A stretch of DNA of 64,000 nt from Prostheceraeus crozeri (GCA_907163375.1 CAJQUW010008953.1:33501-97500); one strand, 5' to 3'. Shown: positions 34,801 to 44,996, numbered from the stretch's first letter. Numbers and translations are program-made. The notes: generated from the letters alone by a model not told the origin.

Positions 34801-35525
34801 CCAGGCGAGGTTGCCCAATGGAAATATACAGCGACAATGGCACCAACTTTAAAGGAGCATCAAGCGATATTGTCGACGCTATGAGGAAATGGAATCACGA
34901 CAATGTTCAAAATCAATTGGCAAGCGCAAAGATTCGGTGGACCTTTAATCCACCAGTGGCAAGCCATCAAGGGGGAGTCTGGGAGCGAATGATTCGTTCT
35001 ATACGCAAGATTTTGAATGTTCTGATTTTGAAAAACACATTAAATGAAGAAACATTGCGCACACTATTTTTTGAAGTGGAAAAGATCCTTAATGACCGAC
35101 CAATCACACGAGTTTCATCTGATCCCGATGACTTGGAAGCCCTTACTCCTAATCACCTCTTGCTCCTGAGAAGGAACCCCAGTTCTCAGCCCATCCAGTC
35201 TCCAAGTAACAAAAAAGATTTGAGAGTGAAATGGAAGTACGCTCAGTCACTTGCCGATCAATTCTGGCTTCGTTGGACTCGAGAATACCTTCCTAGTTTA
35301 CAGACCAGTCAAAAACGGCTACGCAGAGTGCGAAACTTACGCAAAGGTGACCTGGTTCTGATTTCGGATGAAAACTCTCCAAGAGGCTGCTGGAAGAAAG
35401 GTCTGGTGGAAGAAGCCTTTGAGGATAGTGAGGGTTGCGTGAGACGTGTGAAGCTGAGGCTGGCTGATGGCTCCCTAGTTCGTGATGTTCGCAAGTTGTG
35501 TTTGCTTGAAGAAGAGATTGTATGA
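31821..35525 (+). CDS. BEL/Pao pol: reverse transcriptase, RNase H, integrase (fossil element)
   Basis: In order along about 1230 residues: a Pao-type reverse transcriptase (VVFDCASKH, ITSDIKRMFHQV-like motif A, catalytic FYVDDLVKS), RNase H (HHFSDASEKHGYGTV), an HHCC zinc region (HQGIHYTLSKLRERYW, CQTCKR), the integrase core (VGTDMFGPFYV, YSDNGTNFKG, GGVWERMIRSIRK) and a C-terminal DUF5641-like tail (RNLRKGDLVLISDENSPRG). The product copies the RNA and integrates the cDNA. The frame is open throughout and lies in a different frame from gag, so expression would need a recoding step or one break separates them. Confidence 0.93.
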   Translation: MTTDRVQFSISSIGGRAYHRLEDVLTTELIPVDEENLVQPEELRDWPHLAKLKMHHIPFGKVGILIRMDHYELIERQLDVRKGGPNDPIAIKTPLGWTVCGKMDRIAEPRERRINFAVSEFDKTISEQLDKLYNTEFGDSMIQTKCMSADDVKADRMMNESIELISGHYQVNLPFKSNPPHLPNNYDTALKRLYQLKRRLSGSESWNAYHGVLKQYELEGTSQHVGTISEYKEKSCWFLPHHGVWSPKKPGVPRVVFDCASKHQGTSINDQLMKGPDNTNTLVGVILRFRVGKIAVTSDIKRMFHQVFVPPEQRKYLRFLWWPNLDPSKLPEIYEMKVHIFGATSSPSVCSFALRRTATDNEEEFPKEVVETIKRDFYVDDLVKSFDCEREAVRTCQQVTDIVARAGFKLTKWISNSREVIRSFETAERASTIKDLNMDHDKLPMEKILGIHWDIEADSLTMTGRDVHFPHTRRGVLSSISVICDPLGIASPILPAGREIHQELCQMKAEWDEKLPDEIEIRWNAWLNGLKTVQVRIPRCFHPHEESKIRRREIHHFSDASEKHGYGTVTYIRFVYENGDVHCNFVYGKSRVKPLRKGITVPRLEFTAATVLVSINAMRIPELEDRLHIDSLTYWTDSMIVLHYLRSEEKQLDRFTSNRIGKILDGSDVLQWKYVSSQENPADIASRGTKPDQSDKMDHWLNRPNFLWTHENTWNSQPNILRSSENVVRVSSIKISTAEFWKRLFERYSSWTALVRTVARIMESVEKWKRYEKSKASNSDRNVSPLTVDLLDKAEKKILSMVQETLSDRMEQLKQLNVVAIDELLCVGGRLRNANISNSSKHPIILPNEHPITKLLIIDCHIKNCHQGIHYTLSKLRERYWIIRGVSTIKGVLRKCQTCKRLHGRVGEQITSYLPKARVDIKEDYQKYPFVSVGTDMFGPFYVNLGPGTRRKSEVQYKRYGCIFTCMRTRAVHLEMVRDLSSDSFLQAVMRFVARRGCPMEIYSDNGTNFKGASSDIVDAMRKWNHDNVQNQLASAKIRWTFNPPVASHQGGVWERMIRSIRKILNVLILKNTLNEETLRTLFFEVEKILNDRPITRVSSDPDDLEALTPNHLLLLRRNPSSQPIQSPSNKKDLRVKWKYAQSLADQFWLRWTREYLPSLQTSQKRLRRVRNLRKGDLVLISDENSPRGCWKKGLVEEAFEDSEGCVRRVKLRLADGSLVRDVRKLCLLEEEIV

Positions 35526-35913
35526 TAGTAGTGTTGTTCTTTTTTTTGCAGTCGCTCAGATGCCGCGTCCCTTCTCCTTCGAAGTGATCCATAACAATCC
35601 TAGGACTTTTCTCATGTGCCTTTTGCACTTGCATGTTGTGCGCTAATATATAGGTGCATTCATGCCGTGCTATTCTATGCTCATTGATTCAAAGCATCTA
35701 TGTGTTATTGCTCTGTTCATCACAGATGAACTTCATCGACACTCTCCTGGATTAGCGAACTCTCATCCCATGGATTTTCTACGTTTTTTCTGCTCGTATC
35801 ATATGCAGGTGTACATGCATTTTCCATTCTTTTTGCTGTTAATGTGAATAGAAAAACTACCACATTGTTTCTACATTTTTCCATTTTTGAGGGTAGTTTT
35901 TGGTGGGGAGAAA
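35526..35913 (+). other. BEL/Pao 3' non-coding region with polypurine tract
   Basis: There is no envelope gene. The sequence just before the 3' LTR, ggtggggagaaa at 35902-35913, is a good polypurine tract for plus-strand priming. Confidence 0.75.
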
Positions 35914-36197
35914 TGTAGAAATCTCTACCCTTCTGAAGTCCTGTTATTCTGTTGTCCCATCATTCATATTTCTATTCTGAAAGAGTTCTATGTTCACCGA
36001 CAATAATTTCAAATTTTTATCTATGACTATGTGGGATTGACATGTATGTGAATTCAATTGTATAACAACAAATATCTTGCTCTTGCGCGCTGAAGGTACA
36101 GCATCACAAAACCTCGACTTTTAGCGCAGATCAGCACCGTTGTGATTGAGATGCAAAATACACAACATTTGCTGCCATAAACAGATCATTTTCTACA
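35914..36197 (+). repeat. BEL/Pao 3' LTR
   Basis: 284 bp, matching the 5' LTR at 279 positions. The 5-bp target duplication tggca follows at 36198. Confidence 0.95.
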
Positions 36198-36202
36198 TGG
36201 CA

Positions 36203-37226
36203 TTTACCTATATAGTCAAATTATCTGAACGTACGAGTATACTACTACTGTAATATTTCGCATTTTGTGATGTAAAATCAATGTCAGTTATTGTTTAGTT
36301 AATAAAGTAACATTATTTATTTTGGTTGCTAGCGGAACATAATACAAGCACCATTACAATGATCAAATTTCATTCAAAATTGATTAAATCTTTTTTTCTA
36401 AAATTGCATTTCATCGAATTTTCATAAATATAATTTTAGTCTTCATTGTAAGTGCTGAATCTATTTATTTATTTAGCGACATAATTCGTAAGCTTACATT
36501 ATTTCAATCGAATGGAAGGACAGTAGAAATAATCTTTACAACATGACAAATTAAAACATGTTTTTTAAATTAAGCATGTTTTTTACCCACACTGGCAGAA
36601 AGGCCTACAATCTATGATGTCAGACTACTCTGTAAACTTACTTTTCAAAATTCTAAGCTAGCGTCTTCATTGGAGGTTAAAACAATGTTCTTTAATGGGT
36701 AGACTACCTGCTAACTGTTAATGTAGTTATATTCAATATCAGTATTCAGATGACTTAATGCTATCCTCAATCAGGCATATCTCCAAATAATTTAAACCAG
36801 AATGCTGGTTTTTCTACATTTTAGTAATAATAATAGAATACTTAAGTTTTTAAAATCACTGAAGTTTTCACAAGTGGATCGTCAACAGTATTTCGATGAC
36901 TGTTTTACTGGCACACTTGTAATTCGAATGTATATTCCAGTATATTCCATACGATGCCGATAACGAGTCAATTTGAATGGAAGCAGGTCTTTACGGCAGG
37001 TGCTTCGGTTTGAACACAGGCTGCATGCACTGTATTCGTGTGAGAATCAGTTACAAGAATTTCTACCTGACACATTTTCTGATGTTATTTGACATGTCAT
37101 CGCGCAGTCTGACTCTCCTTCGTATCATGTCAGTCTGGAAGATACGAGTAGTTTGTTTAATTAGCCAATTAGTAATGCTCAGCCTTATTAATAAGAATAT
37201 TTTCTTAAGCATACCTGATCATGTCA
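36203..37226. other. Host non-coding DNA, nothing recognised
   Basis: No supported gene. A phrase near 36602 resembles 5067-5100. Confidence 0.35.
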
Positions 37227-37529
37227 CAAACTAAGCCTACGTGCCACTGAAAGAGCAAAATATCACAATCAAGGGCAAAGATCATAACTATCTTTAAAAA
37301 TTGTAAACCACTATTGAGATTCAAGAAACATACATTTAGTGAATCATAAAATTATGCCGATGAAAATTGAATGAAGAACTTGAAATTTCGGACATGAAGC
37401 GCAAGAGGATCTTTTCCATGAAGACTTGAATTGTGATGTTATTCATTTCCCTGAAAATCATTTCCGCCTAATTAAGAAGCCTGTTAGTGAATGATCATTC
37501 ATTTTGATATCTTATAGGTTTCATACTAA
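37227..37529 (+). repeat. Degenerate dispersed repeat, copy 1 (left half)
   Basis: Roughly 70 percent similar to 39055-39400 in the same orientation. Shared words include tagtgaatcataaaat, catgaagactt and ttttgatatct. In this copy the repeat is split from its right half (38570-38715) by about 1 kb that is absent from the second copy. Confidence 0.65.
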
Positions 37530-38521
37530 ACTGTAAATCGCTGGATACGAAAATCACATACAAACATATACCAAAATCACATACAATTTGAAACTAACAT
37601 CTGATACGAGATTGTCGTATGTTTACAGAGATCTGGTGTGCTTTTCATACCACATCTCACTTACTTTCGTATGTGATTGGTATGTAGCGATACGAATACA
37701 TGTATTTCTATCTGTGATTGGCTGTTTTACACTGAAATACGAGTTGTTGGTATGTTTTATATACGAGACCCGATGCAAATTCATCCTCATTCGTATGCCT
37801 CTGGTATGTCTCTGATATGTAGAGCTTTAAGTCACATAGCAAAAAATATATATATTACATACTACTGTCAAATAACTTTTTTCAGCAATGCCAGTCGTGG
37901 ATATTTCTTTTTGTTATTGTGGTATTTATCTAGACTAGATTTATTGTGAATTTAATGCTCAACGAGTATGTCATTGCCACTAGTCTAGTAATTTTATCAC
38001 GACGCTTAGTTAGCTCTACTTTGTGAACCAAGTTGATTAACATCAAATCATTCAAACGATAATTATCGTGCAATCATGTTGACGTATATATCTCAAACAT
38101 AACTATCTTTGCGTTCATGAATTATAATGTGTTCGTATTTCGGATTAATAATATACCTAATTTCGAAATTACATAATGCATAATTGTTGATGGTTGAATA
38201 CTTATTGATTATTTATGAAATGCCTAAGACTGTGTATTAAAATCGAACTCAGTATTGAAAGTATGACTCTTGGATGTCATTATCTCGCTACTTACAAAAC
38301 AGTGGTAACATTAGTGTGATCTTTATTGACAAAAGGCCTTAAATCAACATACTTTAGACATAATTGATGCTTTCTTCTAACATTGTGCTGGCATGGCTTT
38401 AGTATGAAAAGCATAACACACTTGAAATAACATACGAAACGCATACAGGTATATACAGAAATATACCAAAAAATATTTTGGTATGCGTCCTTCGTATGTG
38501 ATTGGTATTGAGCGACTTACA
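37530..38521. mobile_element. Foldback DNA element inserted in a degenerate repeat
   Basis: The left end gtaaatcgctggatacgaaa and the right end (reverse-complement gtaagtcgctcaatacc) are inverted partners. Both continue into variants of atcacatacraa, and the word atgtgattggta recurs inside both arms. The interior has no transposase frame. Comparison with 39055-39545, which lacks the segment, supports insertion. Target duplication is not obvious and the superfamily is unknown. Confidence 0.6.
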
Positions 38522-39054
38522 ATCTACGTAGGATAGTGCTTGCTATAGTAAAGGAACACGAGAAAAACCTGCAAAAATTTTGCTTCTAAAAAGTGATCAA
38601 ATATTTTTTTAGACCGCAGGAACGCCGTCTCCGCAAAAACTGAATCTTTTGATATAAAAAGTTTCACTGTATGCAGACATCCTTTTAGTCGACACTCTAC
38701 CTGATAGCCTATGTACTTATTCTATGGTGCGCGTCAGCTGTGGAACAGCGTTGGACACAGTTTTGGAACACAGTGATCGTATAAATTAACACGATGGATG
38801 TCTCATTGTGTTGCTCATAGAGTAAGTACATTAGGTAGAATGGTAACTCTGCATTTATCAAATCCCCAATATGTATACACTTTCGATTTTATTAAACGAA
38901 CTCGGAATTGACTGATCACGATAGTAATGCAGAAGGAATGATAGTACTTTGCAGATCCTCTGTGCCATGACAGCCTTGGAGTTGTTTAATAAGACAGTCG
39001 ACAGGTTGCTATCATGCTTCCATCCTCTACCTCAGGAGTATTTTCTTCAGCGTG
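38522..39054 (+). repeat. Right half of degenerate repeat copy 1, then unassigned DNA
   Basis: The part 38570-38715 (gtctccgcaaaaactgaatc, then ttttgatataaaa) matches 39430-39550. The remainder to 39054 shows nothing recognisable. Confidence 0.5.
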
Positions 39055-39550
39055 ATCACATTACAAGCAACCTGCCATTGGTAGCGAAACAACACAATCA
39101 AAGACAATGATTTCAATTAACTCTAAAATATGCAAATGGATCCACATCGCTATTCAGATTCAAGACATGAAAACATGTAGTGAATCATAAAATCATAACG
39201 ATGGAAATTTAATCAAAAACTTGATGTTTCAGCCAAGAAAGCACGAATAAGATCTCAACTTTTTCATGAAGACTTCCATTATAATACAATTCATGAAATT
39301 CCTTTGATAATCAGCTTAATTTCCGCTTAGTTGGAATGCTTATTGGCAAATATTCATTCCTTTTGATATCTAACTTGTTTCATACTACTTCTAAAGTGGA
39401 CGTCATGTCGGTAGTATATTGCAAAATTGTGACTCTTTTAAAACTGCTCAAATAATTTTTTGGACCACGGGAACATTATCTCCGCATAAAACTGAATCTT
39501 TTGATACAAAAGTCACGTATATATCCCTACTTTATGGTGTAGCTTATGTG
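39055..39550 (+). repeat. Degenerate dispersed repeat, copy 2 (uninterrupted)
   Basis: Second, continuous copy of the repeat split at 37530. It contains no coding frame and its class is unknown. Confidence 0.6.
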
Positions 39551-40412
39551 CAAGCAATAAGTATTAAGCAATTGTATACTGCCTGACAGAAAAAGCTCAA
39601 CACTTATCATCACTAATCAATGGCAGCTGTTAAATTTCGAGGTCGATCCTACTCCCAAACAAATTTCTATGTGCCCTCTCTAACACAGCCATATGAAGAT
39701 ATCGTTCATCCTCTTATACAAGATCAACGTTTGGAAAAGTTTAGACATCGCATAATTACAAAATTTGCTATCCGACTGACGTAAGTCGTACATGTAACTA
39801 CATGATGAAGCACGAAGATGAATTCGCCAAATTTGTGGCTATTGGAATGGTTCGCTGTAGACGTAAATAATGAAAATAATGGTCCCTGTAATTCTAAATG
39901 TTAGGATTTTTTGTCACGCAGTATATTACCCTTTAGTGTCAGTTATATATTACACATTTTAAGTGCACTCCAAGGATATTTCATGTGTAATAATTCATTA
40001 TTTGTAGCCCGACGTGAGTCTTACTTTAGGAAATTCATGCATGCCTCACTGAAAATTTAGCCACTCATTGGCATAATCTTGGGCTCCAACCAAGATTTAA
40101 TCTTGAACTTGGGTAGCCAAAAGGTAACCAAAAGTCTGTTGATCCAGCCTTGGTCATGAAATTTCGTGGATATGCCACTCGTTAGAATGCAGATTGGGCC
40201 AGATTTTTCGGTCATGGGCTCAGTCACGCTTCCAAAAGCATGCCATGTTTGAGTTTCCACTCTGGTGGTCGTACATCGTATACATGTACGTACATGCATG
40301 TCTGTATTCGAGAAGTTGCCTCCTAGACAACTACTATCTGCACTTATACGGTGACTTATACTCGTACTGTGAGTACAATCATAGTCTCTGCAAATAGAGA
40401 AATCTGAATTAC
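39551..40412. other. Host DNA downstream of or within the lectin gene
   Basis: No domain-bearing exon is visible apart from the open continuation past the splice donor at 40413. Probably an intron or 3' flank of the lectin gene. Confidence 0.35.
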
Positions 40413-40844
40413 CTTCTTCACACAGAAATCCGAATTTGTGGTTTGTGCAATCTGCATCGTGCAAAGCTAGACCATTTTCTTCATTTTTTATCCGCACACA
40501 CATTTCATGAGAACTATCAAACGTAATTGTCGAAAACTGAAAATTTGTCATATTCATGAGTGTTGGTTCAGAAATCCATTTCAATTTCGTGTCTAAGGAA
40601 TACACAGGAGACCGTTTCCCGTGTGCGTAATTAAGAAATCCAATCATTTTTTTCATTCCAATCCAAACTCCATTACCATTCACTGACCAATCAATTGCGT
40701 TTATAGCACTTGTTGTGTCCTGCTTTGTCTCTATTCTAGCCAACCTTCGGTGTACTTTAGAACAAGCATCAGTCGCATCATGATAGTTTTTCAGGGTTGA
40801 ATTCATATAGTACAGTGACGAAATGTATTCAAATGACCAACAAA
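40413..40844 (-). CDS. C-type lectin-like domain exon
   Basis: On the minus strand an acceptor (polypyrimidine run, then tttttcag before 40844) opens an exon that reads CWSFEYISSLYYMNSTLKNY, then DATDACSKVHRRLARIETKQ, GVWIGMKKM (the WIGx core), LKWISEP, and finally CVRIKNEENGLALHDADC and KFGFLCEE before a gtaatt donor after 40413. The Cys pattern and WIGM core define a C-type lectin-like domain of normal length (about 140 aa). Such proteins bind sugars or proteins outside the cell, often in invertebrate immunity. The exon starts after one base of a codon and ends one base into a codon, so it is a symmetric module. Signal peptide and other exons are not seen, so ligand and full architecture are unknown. 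Confidence 0.8.
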
Positions 40845-41054
40845 CTGAAAAAGTATAATAAGGATTAGTTAAGTCACATATGCCGCATCATAGAAATCGC
40901 ACAAGTTAGTAGGACTGCAACTCTTCGTGTTCAGTAAGAACGATATAGGCTACAATACGTATTGTAGTGAATGCTATGGGGCATTATTTCATTGATGCCG
41001 TTCCAGAGCAGGCAACAATCGTCGTTGTTACCGGCTACTGAAACAAAAACCACT

Positions 41055-41178
41055 ATCTACTGATGTAGCCAGAAACTTTCAGACTTCTACATGTGCATGA
41101 ATCATAACACGCATTCACTACAATAGTAATCATGCCTAGCTTTTTCAAACATCAATGATCCTTACAGCCTCGGCCGTT
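41055..41178 (+). repeat. Dispersed repeat, copy 2 (first copy at 5250)
   Basis: Matches 5250-5385, from agccagaaacttt through cacgcattcact to cagcctcggc. It runs directly into the next repeat piece. Confidence 0.65.
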
Positions 41179-41327
41179 TGCTGAGTAGTGCTCAAAATAT
41201 GAAAATCGCTCAATTTATAAATTACAGTTTTTCGAATTCAAAACATGTGAGTATGATAATGAATTAGGCACGGGGAGAAAGAACATTTTCTGAGCTCTCT
41301 TTTGATATATTGGTCATCAAAATCGCT
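41178..41327 (+). repeat. Dispersed repeat, copy 2 (first copy at 8859)
   Basis: Matches 8859-9022, including gaaaatcgctcaattta and ttctgagctctcttttgata. Being contiguous with the 5250-type repeat here suggests both are parts of one longer element. Confidence 0.65.
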
Positions 41328-43259
41328 TATCAGCGAAAAAAGGATAATGGAATGTACGCATTTCCTGTCCACACACAAAATGTTGTGTAAATAATTTGAG
41401 TAAGTACCGGTACTTTTCTTACAGGCGCTCGTAAGAAGCGTGAGTGATGTAAGTAGATAACAAGTGACTGCCTCTCCCATTCGTTTATGCGCGCGTGCAT
41501 GCATTGTTTTGTATCATCTGTCATCTCATCAGCCGTCAATTGCAAGATCCCAGAGAACCCAAGTATTCTTCATCGCCAAGAAGAGCAGTTGAGATTTTAC
41601 TAGGTCATTAAGAAGTTGTCGTTGTGACAGAGAATGGTTGTGCGCCTCCCTCACGCTGTCACTGACCAGCAGAGAGTAGGGATAGTATGAAAATAGGAAA
41701 TACACTCGTCTACAAGTATGTGAAGTTTTGTTGCGATTGATAAAGGTCTGCAAGTTATATGCAAGTTAAAGAGCTTGTGAAGATGATACAAGTGTACATT
41801 GTAAGCAACGTAATCAAAATTTTTATTATTGAACCGTATTTTAATCGCAAAGGGTGTTGCTTTTTGCGGTAATATGTTCACGATGGTAAGATCTCTGTTT
41901 CAAATGCAGTGACTGAAGCTTCAACGAGCGTGTGATACTTTCAACCCGGATACCTTTCCTGCCGACTTCTGTTGATGCTCTCTGGAATCGACCTCTGGAC
42001 CAAAAGATCACCAGACCAAGCATTTAACTACTACTAGTAACTGCTAGTATACAGACCAAGCAGTATTCGAATTATAATAGTGTGCACCATCTAAATGCTG
42101 GATTCAATCACTATGATGACTTGATCATTGATCAGCACCGCATTCCTCTAATAAACCCCGCCCTGTACTAACTGCCGCACCTGCAGCAGCAAGAGAACTA
42201 GAAAATAATGACTTATAGCTTTAGTACATATAACATCTATTGAATTAAAAAACAAAAACTAGATGTTGCCAAACGACATCGGAATGCAGAATGACATTGC
42301 TGGGTGGTGGTCTATATTATGATAGAATAAGTCACATAATAAAAGCATCACACTCAAACTTATCTAATAAAAATAGCATAGCCTGCAAATTGCTGCCTTA
42401 TGGTTGTTGTCAGTGTCAGGAGAGAGACTCCTGTCTCTGACTGCTACTATACCGTCCGTCGAGCACCGAATCATGTCATAACTCATGCTCAAGTTTTGTG
42501 AGTGAGCCCTGCTTTCAGGTGAAAATGGGAGGGAAGCCGCAAATACAAGTACCGGTAATTCCAAGAAATTAGTCCTATAATGTGTTCAATCAGTGTCGAT
42601 GCCAACACGTCTTGTCGACAATGAATAAATCGGTAATGCAGCAAGAATCCTGCTAGATGATCTTTCAGCACTATTTGATAATTGTCTATACCTATAATTA
42701 TTATTGTTATTCAATTTGGAAAAATGTCATGTAGAAATCATACATTTTCATGAGCCCTCTAATAAACGCCGCACAAAGCAGGTGATTGATGTAAATAAAT
42801 TCCGATTTGTAAAATAAAATTTCTCTAATTCTTAGTCTGGAGAATTAATTGAAAGTTGGTTAGAGAAAGGCTGTACGTTGTTGTGTATCAGCTTTGTATA
42901 TGCTTTGTGTACTTATACCTGCGCTACGATATTTGTTTATATCTATCTTTGTTTTACTTAAATCGCAACCGAATTTGAACCACTCGTGCTGAATAGGTAC
43001 ACAAAGATTGACCGTATCCGCAATGGCAACCCTACATTATTCCATGCTTAGGAAATAGTAGACCAAAAAAGTAAAAAAAGAAAAAGATCTAGAAGCATAA
43101 AGCCTTACTGATTGCCATTTTGATAAGGGAAGACATCGCTTTTGGAATGAATGACGTGTATTCAAACTTGTCAGAGTTAGATAAATCATGAAAATAAACA
43201 TCATCGTCTTTGATAAATTAAAACATCTCACTTGATAACTGATATAATGTATAGAGAAC
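41328..43259. other. Host intron or intergenic DNA
   Basis: No exon with a recognisable domain. The phrase cctctaataaacsccgc occurs near 42145 and 42757 in the same orientation and may mark relics of a transposon. Otherwise nothing is seen. Confidence 0.35.
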
Positions 43260-43403
43260 CTAGAATTCTCGAGTGGATGGAACCTGAATTGATTTGAAAT
43301 GATCTGTGCTGGATGTTAGAAGATTAGAACCCAGTTGATTCACATTTGTCAGATGGATTGACTGTGTTATAGGGAATTTGCCCTGACCCTTGAGCGAAGT
43401 TAC

Positions 43404-43745
43404 TTGCGCTCTCATTATGCAAATATAACTCTTTCTATCTTGGCAATTGAAGTACCTCATTTCCGTGGCGAGTGCTACTGCGCATTCCTTGTCTGGATTG
43501 CGTGACGATCTGAACTTCGTATAAGAATATTTAGTGTCTCCCATGATATCATGCGTGCCATTCTCCCATTTTATTCCAATCCATGGATGGTACCGTGCCA
43601 GAACACAGAATTGTACCACTTCATTAAACTCTTCCTTGTTCCGGAATGTTGCCAGACAACTGTTGTAATCCCAACAATGGGTGAGAGCTTCCCACCATGT
43701 CAAATTATGGTTAATGACAGCACAAAGGCCCACCCTTGTTCTCAT
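43404..43745 (-). CDS. C-type lectin-like domain exon beside Polinton B
   Basis: The minus strand encodes VINHNLTWWEALTHCWDYNS, a Cys/Leu-rich early segment, HPWIGIKWENG (WIGx core), SSRNPDKECAVAL (an NPD in the ligand-loop position) and FNCQDRKSYICIMRAQ, then a gtaact donor after 43404. This is a C-type lectin-like domain lacking its first strand. An in-frame TGA lies directly before the apparent ATG at 43745, so the true exon start is unclear. Polinton B begins at 43781, about 35 bases upstream in transcription. The donor is in phase 0 while the exon at 40844 needs phase 1, so the two exons do not splice directly; they are separate genes or lack a middle exon. The exon may be dead. Confidence 0.7.
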
Positions 43746-43774
43746 TCATAGACTGATGCATGAATTTCTCATTT

Positions 43775-43780
43775 CATGTT
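43775..43780. repeat. Polinton B target-site duplication, left (catgtt)
   Basis: The 6-bp word catgtt directly precedes the terminal repeat and is repeated exactly after the element at 61648-61653. Polintons make 6-bp duplications. Confidence 0.93.
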
Positions 43781-43969
43781 AGTAGTCAGCAAGTGTGATA
43801 ATTGCGGACACGCGGACGTGGGCACGTGCCACGTGCCACGTGGACACAGGGGAGGGGAGTCTTGTCCGCAAATCACCAAGTCTAGCATTGGCCGTTCTCT
43901 CGTCCAATGACAACTTTGGTGATTCTAGGACACGCGGACACGGAGGAGAGGGCAGGGCAGGGGAGAGAA
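43781..43969 (+). repeat. Polinton B left terminal inverted repeat, outer part
   Basis: Pairs with the right end through gataattgcggacacgcgga, agtcttgtccgc, cattggccgttctctc and ggacacgcggacacggagg. The repeat is interrupted by an insert at 43970-44745 and resumes at 44746-44790 (tcctctgaaacatgtttt, ccattcccaaa). Confidence 0.9.
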
Positions 43970-44745
43970 CCCTGTGGGAACGCATCTTGCTAATATCAAC
44001 AGATTATCTGGCGAGGTAGCGATTTGGTGGATAATTTTTTTAAAGGTTCATTTTCGTGTAAAAACTATCTCCGCATGTGAAAATGGTCATCATTTATCCA
44101 AAAACATGTGTAAAATTACAAAACGACAGGTGGCGAAAAAGTTGCTATAATTAGCTGGTAGATATTTGTTTACTAATGCGAGCTGATTTTTCGCCAACCG
44201 GCGAAATCGTGGATATTGTAGCAACTAATTAGTGGTAAGTAGTAATGTTCGTATATTACCTTCACATGAAAATATATTGTATACTCAGTCTGATCTGATA
44301 AAAAGGGATCTTTTTTTAATTCACGAAGGCTTAAACTAAAAAAAGTATTTGTCTTCCATAAATGTCGCAGTAAATACTATGATATTGTTCAAATATTTGT
44401 CATTGTTGTAAATTATTGAATGTCAAGAGATGTTATGAAAATTGATATATGCGGATTCTATATATTCTTATCATTATCAAAGAATGATAGTCTGCACTTA
44501 TATCTTAGATAGATTAGCCATATGTGAGGGATAGTGAGGAGGTGAGGGAGAGAATAGAGCCTCGACTGTAGAGGCGGATTACTAAAGAAAACAAGAGAGA
44601 AAGTCAAAAGTAAAAGGTGACATATAGAGCGCGAATTGTCGCCGGCGAACTTCGCCAGCGAATATCCCGCAAATATGACTGAACTTTAGCATGATATTCT
44701 GCAGCTGACATTCGCCAGTTTTTCGCAAGATTCGTTCCCACAGGG
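43970..44745. mobile_element. 776-bp non-autonomous DNA element nested in the Polinton B left repeat
   Basis: The outer ends are inverted: ccctgtgggaacgcatcttg at 43970 and its near complement gattcgttcccacaggg ending 44745. Weaker inverted similarity inside includes 'cgccggcgaa' against 'caaccggcgaaat'. The right terminal repeat of Polinton B lacks this segment, so it inserted after or during the life of the element. There is no transposase frame. Flanks share only aa, so the target duplication is unresolved; ends beginning CCCTGT could suit piggyBac-like or other superfamilies. Confidence 0.7.
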
Positions 44746-44996
44746 AAGGTGCATCCTCTGAAACATGTTTTCCCGTCCATTCCCAAAGTTTCTGCGCAAG
44801 TAATAAAATGGGCTGAAGAGTCGTCGGACCCGAATGTTCCACCGCGACCCACGGTGGTTCGGCGAACTCCCCAATTTTCAATTTTCACTGCTCAAAGAAC
44901 TTAGAAAAATTTACCGTGTCCGAAAATCGACAAAAATTTGCTTGGTCGATGGCTCGTCTAATAGTGTTTCAGTATTTCAATATGCAAGTTAAATGC

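Larger units (their letters stand above)
29249..36197 (+). mobile_element. BEL/Pao LTR retrotransposon, whole or nearly whole
   Basis: The element runs from one 284-bp LTR to another, each starting tgtag and ending tctaca, and is flanked by a 5-bp direct repeat tggca (29244-29248 and 36198-36202). The LTRs differ at 5 of 284 positions (about 1.8 percent), so insertion is recent in genomic terms. Internally it has a long gag-protease frame and a long pol frame with domains in BEL/Pao order and no envelope gene. It looks whole or carries at most one or two breaks. Confidence 0.95.

Noticed and set aside
30282-35634. Several minus-strand frames of 60-145 residues inside the BEL element
   Set aside because: All are antisense to gag or pol, with no domain of their own.
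35526-35913. Possible envelope gene in the BEL element
   Set aside because: The space is under 400 bases and holds no membrane or signal sequence.
37588-37949. Two overlapping 75-90 residue frames
   Set aside because: They lie within the foldback element arms, are driven by repeated tatgt words, and show no domain.
42145-42780. A possible transposon bounded by cctctaataaacsccgc words
   Set aside because: The words are in direct, not inverted, orientation and no target duplication is visible.
44582-44888. Three overlapping minus-strand frames near the Polinton B left end
   Set aside because: They cross the boundary of the nested foldback element and the terminal repeat, so they are fortuitous.
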